From assembly GCF_964199755.1 (NCBI RefSeq), contig NC_133918.1, positions 2,790,001 to 2,854,000 on the forward strand: DNA of 64,000 nt. Reading direction: 5' to 3'. The DNA is from Larus michahellis. Lineage: Eukaryota; Chordata; Aves; Charadriiformes; Laridae. Below the pieces are notes generated by a model. It was not told where the DNA came from, searched no databases, and saw only the letters and a list, made by a program, of their open reading frames with translations. Shown here piece after piece: positions 38,721 through 48,690 of this stretch. The position numbers were made by a program, and so were the translations under genes. Position 1 is the first letter of the stretch, and every line of letters starts with the position of its first letter.

Positions 38721-41700
38721 ATAGCGTCCCCGGTCCGTGCCCGGGCCCACCATAATGCCCCGGTCCGTGCCAGGCCACGCCATAACCCGCCGGTCCGTGC
38801 CCAGACCCCCCATAACCCCCCGGGTACATGTATGGCCCCCCCATAACCCCCTCCCGGTACATGCCAAGCCTCTCCATTACCCCCCCGGTACATGCCCAGC
38901 CCCGCTGTCCCCCCAGCAGCCCCCTGTCCCCCCTCTCCCTGTCACCCCACTCCCCCCATGGCTGGGGTGACAGGGGTGCGGTGTCTCCGCAGGTTCCTCG
39001 CCTCCAAGGAGCAGTTCCACGCCTACCTGCGGGCCCGGGGCGAGCCCAGCGGTGGGGGCGAGGAGGAGGAGGAGGAGGAGAAGGAGGAGGTCGGCAGCTG
39101 CCAAAGCGAGCTCCCCGCCAAACGGGTGAAGTCAGAGGACCTCGGTCAGGACGGGGAAAGCCGAGAGGATGCGGGAGCAGCGGAGAAGGAGCCCGCGGAG
39201 CGGAAGCGGGCCCGGGGGCAGAACTGGAGCAGGCCGTGTATGAAGCCCAAGCACTACGAGCAGAGCAGGCTGTGCCCGTCGGTAACGCAGGTAGGGTGCA
39301 CGGGCCCTGCTACATGCCGCATGAGCTGAGCGGGAGAAGTAAAGTGTCAGCTTCCCTCAAGCGGTAGTGCTAAAATGTCCCCTCAAGTGGGTATGTGACT
39401 GTCCTTCTGCGGCACGTTACAGCAGTCGGCTTCCTGGGAGCGTTTTGTGGGGCACCCAACATCACCCGGGGAGTGGTGGGTGCTTGGAGTACGTGGCTGT
39501 GAAGCCGGCTGACCTGGGGCGCAGCTGTGTGCTCTTCGAAACCTTCGGCAAGTGCATTTACAGCATCACTTGCCACTTTGCCCAGGCCCACCTCGGGGAT
39601 GGCTACCAGAACATCGTCAACACGGACCTGGCCAAGCAGTGGGAGGGGAAGTCGCTGGTGAGGAACAACCTTTCCAAGGAGCTCCAGCACCAGCTGCGCA
39701 AGAGGAAGTTTAGCTTCGGGAAGGCTGACGAGTACCTCCGTGGTCTGGGCAAGCCCCACGGGGATGGTGGGAAGGGAGGCAAAGCCACGGAGCATTCCGC
39801 AGAGGAGCAAGAGGTGTCCAACTGCACAACAGCCCAGGAGGGGCTGGGAGACGGTCCTGAATGTCCTGCGTTACCGGAGCAGGGGGAAGATCCCAAACCA
39901 GACGCCTTGCAGAGTCCCACCGCCGGTGAGGAGGCTTCCTCCGTGAAAACGGTGGGCCCGCTGACAGATGAAAGTACATCCAAAGGGATCCTTTACCTGG
40001 TGGTGTTGCCTTTGCTGGAGCACGTTCCTCCGGTGCTCCCCTTCTGCCCTGCCTCCTCCGGGGCGTTCGCTGAGGTCTCTCTGTGACTTTCTTCTCCAGC
40101 TTCACAGCCGATCCAGGGAGCAGCGGTACACGAGGGGTGCCGACTGGGACTACATAGCAGAATGTGCGAAAATCGCAAGCCCCATGCCCCTTTTTGGTAG
40201 GTGTTTATGTTGTTTGCTCACGTGGACTGAAAGTGCTGCATCTTGGATTCGAAAAAACTTTAAAAAATTAAAAACCAGGCTCCCACGGACATTTAACCTG
40301 GGGGAAAGGTTGGAGCTTCCGTATTGCTGGTGGTGGTACGATGGAGTGAATTACCAGCAGCTCTTGCGCAGCCCAGCTCTGCCCGTGTGCTGGGGGCCAG
40401 GCGGGACAGCACTGAGCGGAGCAGGAGGGAAGGGACAGGCAGGACACAAACCCCTTGGTTTTTAGCAGGTGCTTTCTCCCTTGGGCACCGCGGCACTGAC
40501 AGCCCCAGCTGAACCTGCCGGGTAGGAGTTGGGAGTGGAGCAGAAGAGAGGAGAAACCTCTCCTTTTCCTCGTAAGGGAACATTAATCCGAAACATCCCT
40601 GGGAGCCTCCAAACGTGAGCCCCGGAGCCCCTTTGGACACTCTGGCCTTTGGACCCTGTGTCCATTTTGAGTTTTATCCCATGCCTGCATTAACTCATTG
40701 TGACTTGTCCTCGTGTAGCGCTTTGACCTCTGCCTTCTCCCTTCCTTCCGGACAGGAAACGGTGATATTTTGTCTTACGAAGATGCTGATCGGGCCATGC
40801 AGATGGGTGTGTCGGGAATTATGATTGCAAGGCAAGTGCCTGTGTTTCCCCTTTGCTTCTGAGCTCTATTGGTGCAAGAGGAAAAAAGGAATTTAAAAAA
40901 AGACCTAAACAAACCCAACACACGAGAAGTTTCCTCCTTGCGAAACTACTCTTTAAAACTTGGTAAAATCAGTTTGCGTCTGGGGGAACTAACAGCAGCT
41001 TCCTATTGAAATTGGAAAAGGAAATTAGAGCAGCGTTGGCTGGCAAATAAGTGCTGGAAGGTCTCTTAAATGAGTTGGCGTCTTCAGAAGCATCAGTCAC
41101 GGGAATAACAAAGCACGTTTCTTTTTGTCTCCAGGGGGGCACTCATCAAACCGTGGCTTTTCACTGAAATTAAGGAGCAGAGACACTGGGATATCTCCTC
41201 CAGCGAGAGATTTGATATCCTCAAAGACTTCACCAACTGTGGCCTTGAGCACTGGGGGTCGGATACTCAGGGAGTGGAGAAGACCAGGAAGTTCCTGCTG
41301 GAATGGCTCTCGTTCCTGTGCAGGTGAGAGGAGCCGAGAGGAGCTTTACCCCAGCAAGCCTGTGTCACTTGAACAATAGCACACAGCGCCGTTGCGTTCC
41401 ATTGCAGGTATATTCCAGTTGGCTTATTAGAACACCTACCTCAGAAAATTAACGAGCGGCCGCCTTACTACGTGGGGAGAGACTATCTGGAGACACTGAT
41501 GGCGAGCCAAAACGTGGACGACTGGATTAGAATAAGGTAATAAAGCACAGAATTTCATTTAAATTGCTAGGAAGGGACGTCGCAGAGCCCCACAAAGTCC
41601 CTGTGCCTGCGTGCAGCCTCCAGAGAGAGGGTGATGACGCTTTCCCATCGGTTAGAGAGGTTGTGAGGAAGCAGCGAGGGTTAACCAGGGCTTCACTTCG

Positions 41701-43554
41701 AGGTTTTAACTGAGCTTGAAGCTGCCACAAAGAGCTGGCTCGGTCCCTGTATCTGCTTCAGCAGGTCGTCCCGTGCCCGCTGCAAAGCGAGACGAGCTGA
41801 CCTCTCTCATGACACGCTCTTCATCCCAGGACAGTCGTAGGGAGCAACAGAGGAGAGCGCAGCGCTGGGATGTCTCAGGCTTTCAGCATCACGTCCCTCC
41901 GGGCTCTGCCCGCACAGTCCCACCCCGCCGGGCCCGTGCAGATGCCAAGCAGGAAGCGGTGCCCATCCCCAGGTTAGGAGAGCTGAGCGTTTTCCCCATT
42001 TTTCATTACCCGATTTCTGAGTTCACGCAACACAGTGCAGGGAACTGTTTTTCTCACCACCTACGAGTCCTCAGGCACTGCCTTGAAATGACTTCGCAAG
42101 CTCAAAGGCAGCTAAAAGGAGAGCTGGAGCAGCCAGCTGCTATTTCCCGTCTCACGGAAACAGAGACTAGCAGAAATAGAGCATGGCTACGGCCTTCTCT
42201 GGTTTTGCCAATCCTCATCCCTTTGGTCAGTGCTGGCAACAGCTGCCTGAAACCACGTTACCAGTACGTCGAGTGGGATCCGGATTCTTAAATGTCGTTT
42301 TTCCAGCGGAACCTGCCCGCATTAGGCTGCACGAAGCTTTGTAACCTGTGGTCTTTACAGTGCCAGGTAACAGCCATTTATAGCCGTAAGAACTCAACAT
42401 TTCAAAGCAATTTAGGTTTATTCCTTAACTCTCATTTGAAGGAGACGCTAACCAGGAGCAGGGTTCTCTGAGCACACTCCATTTCTGCTTTTGGGCTGTA
42501 GATCCAGGCCCTGCTGTGCCGTTCTGTGCCCTGCTGGGCTACTCTCTCTCTGACATGTCTTACGGAAAGTTGTCGTGATGCTGCGTTGAAGCAGCCTCCA
42601 GGAAATAAGTTAAGCCTCCTTGACTGTAAAGAAAATGGCTCTGCACTGAAAATACAATGTGTGTTCCAGAGGGTGAAACAGCTGAAGTCTTAAGCAAGGA
42701 CAGATCTGATCCCAATGGAACTGGCTTCCATCATTTTAGGATCTGCCCTTAATGCTTTCTGGCACTGGCAGGGTTTTGGCTCTGCACAGGCACGGCGAGA
42801 GGTGGGGAGGAGCTTTTCAGTGGCTCCTGCTGACTCTCGGCAGGGCATTGCCAGGGGTGAGGCTGGTCTTCAGGTCACCAAACTTCAGAACCCGTTTTGG
42901 CACCGGTTCTGGGTGACTGCCCAGCAATAGGGGCATTGCCCTTGTCGGGAGGCTGCGTCCCTCCAGTGCTGGGGTTCAGGGTTAAAGCAACCAGGTCTGT
43001 TAGCAACCGGATCGTTTTAAATCCTTGTTGGGATCCGGTGCCATGAAACCAATTAAACCTTGCAGCGGATAAAGCAAGGATGGACCCTCCGGGCTGGGAT
43101 CCTGCATGGCTTCCTTAATGAGAGGAACCCAAATTAATACCAGACAAGTTCATTTTTTCATTGCTGCTGTTGGATAAAGTTTAGCTGGGAGGACTTTTTA
43201 ACCTTAAAGCAGACGTCTTCAGGTCTGGGCTAAATTATGCCTCCGCAGGCTGTCATTATATCATGACAGGGGCAGGTTAAAGCTCAGCACCGGAGGCGGT
43301 TTTGTGCAGCAGCCCTAAATTTTCGGGAGGGTAGAGGCTTGGTTTGACACATCTGACTGCCATCACCTTCGCTGTAGAGCCACAGGGCCATACAACAGGG
43401 TACCGGTGGCTCTATTGTACTGGACACAAACCTCTCCTTCGTTTATTTTTTGCTTTGTTTTTGTTCTTTTCTTTCTTCTAGTGAGCTGCTGCTGGGAGCC
43501 GTACCTACCAACTTCACCTTCCTGCCTAAACACAAGGCAAATTCCTACAGATAG
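38647..43554 (+). CDS. DUS3L: tRNA-dihydrouridine(47) synthase 3-like; exons missing as assembled
   Basis: Flavoenzyme family that reduces uridine 47 of tRNA to dihydrouridine. Readable exons: 38647-38687 ([10 protein letters not shown]), 38993-39290 ([12 protein letters not shown] ... KRARGQN ... RLCPSVTQ), about 39491-39973 ([18 protein letters not shown], second CCCH finger, ending GPLTDE), 40100-40196 ([11 protein letters not shown] ... ASPMPLFG), 40756-40831, 41135-41323, 41408-41536 and 43482-43554 (stop). The intron after 40831 has a GC donor (GCAAGT). The C-terminal half matches human DUS3L closely ([29 protein letters not shown]). Only 126 bp separate 39973 from 40100, yet about 180 residues that include the catalytic cysteine motif (NVGCPID) should lie there, and the phases do not join (1 to 0). 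The first CCCH finger before 39491 is also unreadable in frame. It is a functional gene with assembly gaps or a recent pseudogene. Confidence 0.85.
38713..38907 (+). repeat. minisatellite in DUS3L intron 1
   Basis: Imperfect tandem units of roughly 32-38 bp built on ccggtccgtgcc...ccataa...cccc, changing to ccggtacatgcc units toward the 3' side. About six units lie between exon 1 and exon 2. Confidence 0.75.
41537..43481 (+). other. DUS3L last intron
   Basis: A 1.9 kb intron between the penultimate and last coding exons, with donor gtaata and an acceptor preceded by a long T-rich tract (43440-43478). I see no recognised repeat or embedded gene. The missing DUS3L exons were sought here and not found. 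Confidence 0.6.
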
Positions 43555-43650
43555 GGCTGAGGAGGCCCTTTCCCGTGGCGTCGAGTCAAGAGGAGGCATT
43601 AGGACGATGCGTGTTGAGGAACGGGGTTGTTCAGCTGCGCTCTGAAATGA

Positions 43651-43656
43651 AATAAA
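43651..43656 (+). terminator. poly(A) signal of DUS3L
   Basis: AATAAA about 100 bp after the DUS3L stop codon, followed by a T-rich stretch. Confidence 0.7.
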
Positions 43657-43679
43657 AGTTTTACATTTTTAGAAGTTGC

Positions 43680-44448
43680 CTTCCCGCCCCCAGCATCGGT
43701 CCCTGCCACAAGTTACACAGCAGATGGTCTCACGCGATCTTGCAGCCAGAGGTGCCTCGCTACCAGAGAGCAATCTGTTTAATGAACAGGATACAGGCCA
43801 GGAGGGATCTCTGGCCTCCAGCTCACGGCAGTTGTCCCGGCTCCCCCACGCCACACGCTGTTCCCGTAGCGGGAGCGAGAGGCCTCTGTTCCTACCGGGG
43901 TGTCCTCGGTAGTGCCAAATCCTCCCCAGTGCCAGGAGGGGATGAACTAACCCAGTCCCTGGGGTCCTGCAGAGCACAAAGAGACCCAGCATCTCGTCAT
44001 GGGATGTTGTGCAGAATCCCGGCCTTTTCTGGGAGCATGCAGCGGTGGGTACCGTCTCCTCCCGGTTGTCACGCACCCAGGGGAACTGCAGCCCCCTCCG
44101 AGGGGGACCCAGAGCTGCTTGTTTCCCAATGAGGAGACTAAAAGACCCGAGAGCAGGATTTGAGGGAGGGCTGGGCAGGGGAGCGTGCCACCGAGGGATG
44201 CTGCGTGACCTTCCCTCGCACCCTCCAGGTCCTTGTTCCTGTCTCTGCGTCACTCCAGGCAGCGCAGCACAGGCGACAGTCACAGAGGCATTTGCCGAGT
44301 GGCACAAGGAGGCTGCGGGTGCAGCTTCGTCCCCACAAAGCTCAGCTGAACCAACTTGGTCCTTTCGCCCTCTGAAAAATACTGTTGAAAGCAAAAAGCA
44401 CTTGCACACAGAGCCCCCGGTAGGAGCCGGGGACACCCAGCCCCCCCG
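43680..44448. other. spacer between DUS3L and PRR22 copy B
   Basis: GC-rich sequence with long overlapping frames on both strands that reflect composition. No domain or splice structure is recognised. Confidence 0.5.
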
Positions 44449-44586
44449 AGCCCCTTCCCTCCCCAGGAGGAGCTGGGGGGGCTGTTGGGGGGGCCGTTGG
44501 GAGGGGGCGGAGCACAGGGAGCCCCAACATTCCATCCTGGAGACGCCAAAGAGTCCTTAGCAGCCGAGAGACTGAGGGGACCCACC

Positions 44587-46551
44587 ATGGCGCTGCCACC
44601 TCGGCAGCTCCCACCGCGTGGCCCCCGTGCTCCCCCGGCGCCCCAGAGCCATCAGGCTTCAATGCTCCCGCAAACCTTCTACCCCCAAGGCAGGGAACGA
44701 CCCCGACCCGCAGCCCGGGGACGCTCTCGGGGCCAAGAGCGCAGGAGGTGACCATGGCTCCTGTCTCTCTTCCAGGCGCAGCCACCCTTTTCCCACCACC
44801 CGGGCAGCAGCAGCCATTGCCCACAGCCTGGGCACCCCCAGTGGGGGCAGCCCCACAGGCCCCACCACCAGGTATGGCACCCCTGTCCCCTCTGCCACCC
44901 TGACACCATCAGCACCCTGATGGCCACGGGGGGTGGTTCGGAGGGTGCCCCAGAGGGTGCCCCCGGCCCAGCACGGCTCCCTCCCACCCACACAGGGCTG
45001 CACAGGGCCCCACGCGGCTGCTGCTGCTTCGACCCGCGCTTCGGGTCCATCGACTGGACCGTCACCGACGTGCCTGCGCTGGCCACCACCACCCTCAGCC
45101 ACGACGCCGCTGCTCCGTCGGGCGCTGCCCTGTGGGGCCCCGGGGGCTGCGGGACCCTCCCGGCCTGGGCAGCCCCTGGCACCCCCCAGGGACAACCAAC
45201 ACCGCCCCAACTGACGCAGCTCCCAGCATACGGCCACCAGGGCACAGCGGTGCCCGCAGTCCCCCCGCTGCTGTTCAACTCCATCCCCAGACGCCAGCAC
45301 CTCGAGGCCACCTCCACGGGGGCACCCCCTGCCAGCCACGTCCCCACGGGCACCTACTCCCCCCCCAGCCCTGCTGCTGCCCCCCACAACGAAGCTCCTG
45401 GCCACCTGGATGCCAACATTGACGTCACCGAGGACACGCTCCTCCAAGAGCCCCTCTGGCTCTTCTTTTCCTCCTTGGACACAGTGGAGGTCTCCCAGGA
45501 CCCCGACACCACCATCACCACACCTGGGGACGCCAGTGGCATCATCAGAGAGGGGAGAGCGGTGGCCCCAGCACCCACTGAGTTGCCAACATCCATCCCT
45601 GCCTTGGAGAACACCAAGGAATGGTCCTCAGAGACCAACAGCTCCAGCGGGGCCTCCCCCGCGCAGACACCCCCGGGCAGCGACATCTCCTCGAGCACCA
45701 TCAGCTCCCCAAAGAGCAACATCTCTCCCAGGAGCGACATCTCCTCCGAGAGCGACGTCTTCCCAGAGCTCACCTTCTCCCCGAAGAACATCACCTACTC
45801 AGAGCAGGACATCACAGACTACGACACCATCTCCCTAAAGAGTGACACCTCCTCGAGCAGCGACAGCTCCTGGGAGAGCGACGTCCCCCACAGCCAAGCC
45901 CTCGGGGACGCGGCCGGCCACCTTGCCGTGCCCCATGAGGTGTCCCTCAAGGAGGCCCTGAGCCTCTTGGACTGCGACCCCGGTGGCACCGGCGAAGCCG
46001 CCCCCCTCTGCGACATCGACTCCCTCTCGCTGCCCGAGGACCTGCTAATGCTGGATTACAGCATGGAGGAGCTCCTGGAGGGTGCCCGCATCCTAGAAGA
46101 ATTCCTCTACGGGCCAGAGAGCGACGTCCCCAGCAGCTCCTCTGCTGTCCCCAACAGCCAAGCACTCGGGGACGCGGCCGGCTACCTTGAGAGCGATGTC
46201 CCCAGCAGCTCCTCTGCTGTCCCCAACAGCCAAGCCCTCGGGGACACAGCCGGCCACCTTGCAGTGCCCCACGAGGTGCCTGTCAACGACTTTGGTGTGG
46301 AGGTGACCCGGAAGGCCGTCGTCGTCCTGGAAGATATCTTCTCCAGGACGAAGTCCCAGGAGTCGTGCGGGGACACGGGGAGGGAGCTGCCGCCAGCCCA
46401 GCCCACCATGGCGGAGAAGCGGGGGACAAAGCAGGGGATGAAGCGCGGGACGAACTCCCCGTCGCTGCCACCCAGGAAGCGCAGGGCTCTGGCGGACAGG
46501 CCGGGGGTGGCGGGGGGGAAGAGACACCCCCCAGCGAGGAGACGGAGATGA
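44587..46551 (+). CDS. PRR22: proline-rich protein 22-like, copy B (likely ancestral position)
   Basis: Proline/serine-rich protein of unknown function, 584 residues by the proposed exons 44587-44689, 44776-44871 and 44996-46551 (1755 nt). The first donor is again GC (CCCAAG/GCAGGG), so the start is tentative; ATG 44754 is an in-frame alternative. The core CCCFDPRFGSIDW (about 75-87) corresponds to CGCFFDPRIYRIEW of human PRR22. A serine-rich SDISSS/SPKSN repeat region follows, then LKEALSLLDC (about 388), SLSLPEDLLMLDYSMEELL, a 24-residue repeat beginning ESDVPSSSSAVPNSQ, a second tail-like DFGVEVTRKAVVVLED, and a basic end (PRKRRALA ... RRRR) that could act in nuclear import. No transmembrane segment or signal peptide. 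It has one LFDC-type unit against three in copy A. PRR22 assignment rests on motif order and position beside DUS3L. Confidence 0.78.
46117..46263 (+). repeat. 72-bp coding tandem repeat, two units
   Basis: The codons for ESDVPSSSSAVPNSQALGD start at 46117 and again at 46189, a period of 72 bp (24 residues), in frame. A partial related unit (ESDVPHSQALGD) lies upstream near 45880. The repeat is specific to PRR22 copy B. Confidence 0.85.
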
Positions 46552-47060
46552 TGGGGCGCAGAGGGAGTGTGCATTTGGGGGGTGGGGGGAGGGTTGTATT
46601 TAGGGGAGGGGAGTGGGGGGGCAGATTTAAGGGAGGGGACTGTATCTGGGGGGGTGGTGTGTTTGGGGGGGTGGTGGGGACAGGGACATGTTTAGGGGAG
46701 GGGGGGTTAGAGTAGCTTCGATAGGGCCTTTTCTCTCCTGTTTTTCCATTAGAAGTCGTAGCGGGCAGTGTGTTTGGGGAGGTGGGTGTGTTTAGGGGAG
46801 GCAGGTCTATTTAAAGGGGGGGTAGTGTATTTTGAGAGATGGGGGGGTGGGTTTAGGGGAGAGGGGGGCATTTGAGGGAGGGGGGGTTAGAGTAGCTTCG
46901 ATAGGACCTTTTCTCTTGACTTTTCCCATTAAAGGTTGCGGTGGGCAGTGTATTTGGGGGGAGGGATGTGTTTAGGGGAGGGGGGCGCATTTGAGGGAGG
47001 GGGGGTTAGAGTCGCTTCGATAGGGCCTTTTCTCTCGTGTTTTTCCATTAAAAGTTGTTT
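46552..47060 (+). repeat. G-rich tandemly repeated 3'UTR with several poly(A) signals
   Basis: G-rich repeated sequence after the copy B stop. The segment agcttcgatagg..cttttctct...ttttccatta occurs three times, ending in ATTAGA (about 46748) and ATTAAA at 46928-46933 and 47047-47052. Copy A has a single equivalent at 36939. It therefore seems that the mRNA 3' end region was tandemly multiplied. Confidence 0.7.
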
Positions 47061-47144
47061 CTCCAGCCCTGCTCCGTGCCTGTCTGGGAGGGGAGGGAGC
47101 GCGGGGGGCAGCGGGAATTGGCCCCCACCAGGTGCCACAGCCCC

Positions 47145-47724
47145 ACATGGGACCCCAAAGGGCACTGAGCCCCCCCCCAGGGCCGAGTCACCGCCAGCGG
47201 GGTGGCAGTGGTGGTGGTGGGGGAATCCCCTCTCCCCTTCCCCAGGGGCAGCCAGGACAGACGGGTCCCTGCCGGACCCACGGACACGGCCCCACGCAGA
47301 AAGCAGCACGGAGCCCCCGGGACAAGGACGGACCTTGGGGAGCGGGAGGGGACGGACACAGACGACCACAAGGGCTGCCAGGCCTTCGGCTGGACCCCGG
47401 CCAGCGTCCCCTCCCGCGGGGACAGGCCTCGGGGCAAAGCCCCCAAAGCCTCGGCACAATCACCCCCGTCCGCGGCTCCGCAGCCCGGCTTTGCCTCCCT
47501 GCGCTGCCCAATCACCCCAAATCACCCCCACAACGGCCAGGGGGGAGCTGCCGGCCAGGCAGGGACCCTCCTCCCCTTCTCTGCCTGCGCCTTGGCCAGC
47601 CCCGACACCAGCCGGGGGGGAAATAAGGAAAGAAATAAACAAAGAAATGACGGCGGGGGCCAAAAGTGCCTGGAAACCCCATCTCTTTATTGCCCGTTCC
47701 CCCTCCCAGCTCCACAGCCCGGGG
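47145..47724. other. GC-rich spacer after PRR22 copy B
   Basis: GC-rich sequence with overlapping chance frames on both strands and no recognised gene. Confidence 0.45.
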
Positions 47725-47826
47725 CCAAGCACAGGGAACCTCTGCCATGAGGAAAAGCTGGGACTGGGGTGGAGAAGGCTCCAGGAAGCCCTGGAGGTCC
47801 TTCAAAAGAAAGACGGGGACTGCCTT

Positions 47827-48288
47827 TAGCAGGGTGCAGGAAAGGGCAACGGAGCTGGTGAGGGGTCTGGAGCACAAATCCTGTGAGGAGCAGCTGAGGG
47901 AGCTGGGGGGGCTCAGCCTGGAGAAAAGGGGGCTGAGGGGAGACCTTCTCGCTCTCTGCAACTCCCCGAAAGGAGGGGGCAGCCAGGGGGGGTTTGGTCT
48001 CTTCTCCCAAGGAACAGGCGACAGGACAAGAGGAAACGGCCTCAAGTTGCCCCAGGGGAGGTCTAGGATGGATATTAGGACAAATTTCTTCCCTGAAAGG
48101 GTTGTCAAGCATTGGGACAGGCTGCCCAGGGCAGGGGTGGAGTCGCCATCCCCGGGGGTATTGCAAAGACAGGTAGACAGTGCTTAGAGATATGGTTTAG
48201 CGGCGGGTTTTGTCAGAGTTTGGTTGATGGTGGGACTCGATGATCTGAAAGGTCCCTTCCAACCTACGTAATTGTAAGGTTCTATGTT
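47827..48288 (+). mobile_element. CR1 LINE 3' end
   Basis: Shows the CR1 3'UTR landmarks in order: gcagggaaagggcaacgg-like start, gctgagggagctggg, gcctggagaaaaggg, ggctgaggggagacctt, gtctcttctcccaa, gttgtcaagcattggga and a tail ending ggttctatg. Non-coding and 5'-truncated. Confidence 0.9.
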
Positions 48289-48540
48289 ACGACGAGGGGT
48301 AATGGCTTTAGACTGGAAGAGGGGGGGAGTGAGATGAGGTCTGAGGAAGAAATTGTTTGTTGTGAGGGTGGTGAGCCCCTGGCCCAGGTTGCCCAGAGAA
48401 GCTGTGGCTGCCCCATCCCTGGAGGGGTTCAAGGCCAGGTTGGCCGGGGCTTGGAGCAACCTGGGCTGGTGGGAGGTGTCCCTGCCCATGGGACGATGAT
48501 TTTTAAGGTCCCTCCCAGCTCTAACCAGTCTGTGATTCCA
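48289..48540 (+). mobile_element. CR1 LINE 3' end, second subfamily
   Basis: Different CR1 tail type: gaagaaattgtttgttgtgag, gtggtgagcccctggccc, gttgcccagagaagctgtgg, tccctggaggggttcaagg, gatttttaaggtccct. It abuts the preceding CR1. Confidence 0.85.
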
Positions 48541-48690
48541 GGACATGCCTTCCAGCCCTCTCACCACCTTGTTTGTGCTCTGCACAACCACTTGAGGCTG
48601 ACCTCAAAAAGCATCTGAGATCCTTCTCAAACGGTGGGGCTCGGCCCTGTAGCTCTGCACACACCATGAAGACCTGGTCGCAGCATTGCC
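48541..48690 (-). mobile_element. CR1 LINE fragment, minus orientation
   Basis: ggacatgccttccagccct, tcaccaccttg and a diverged tctgcaca...ggtggggctcgg match the same landmarks as the minus-strand CR1 at 33033-33125. Short and diverged. Confidence 0.7.

Larger units (their letters stand above)
44449..47144 (+). repeat. duplicated PRR22 block, copy B
   Basis: Counterpart of 34036-37037 in direct orientation. It keeps the single 96-nt exon and the complete Cys/FDPR core, and lies just downstream of DUS3L on the same strand, as PRR22 does in human (recalled), so it is the likely ancestral copy. Confidence 0.85.
47725..48540 (+). repeat. copy of EEF2 last-intron sequence with two CR1 3' ends
   Basis: About 815 bp nearly identical to 58999-59820 inside the last EEF2 intron, same orientation. 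It begins with non-CR1 intron sequence (cacagggaacctctgccatg) and continues through the same two adjacent CR1 tails, so it is a duplication of a composite, not independent insertions. Confidence 0.85.
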
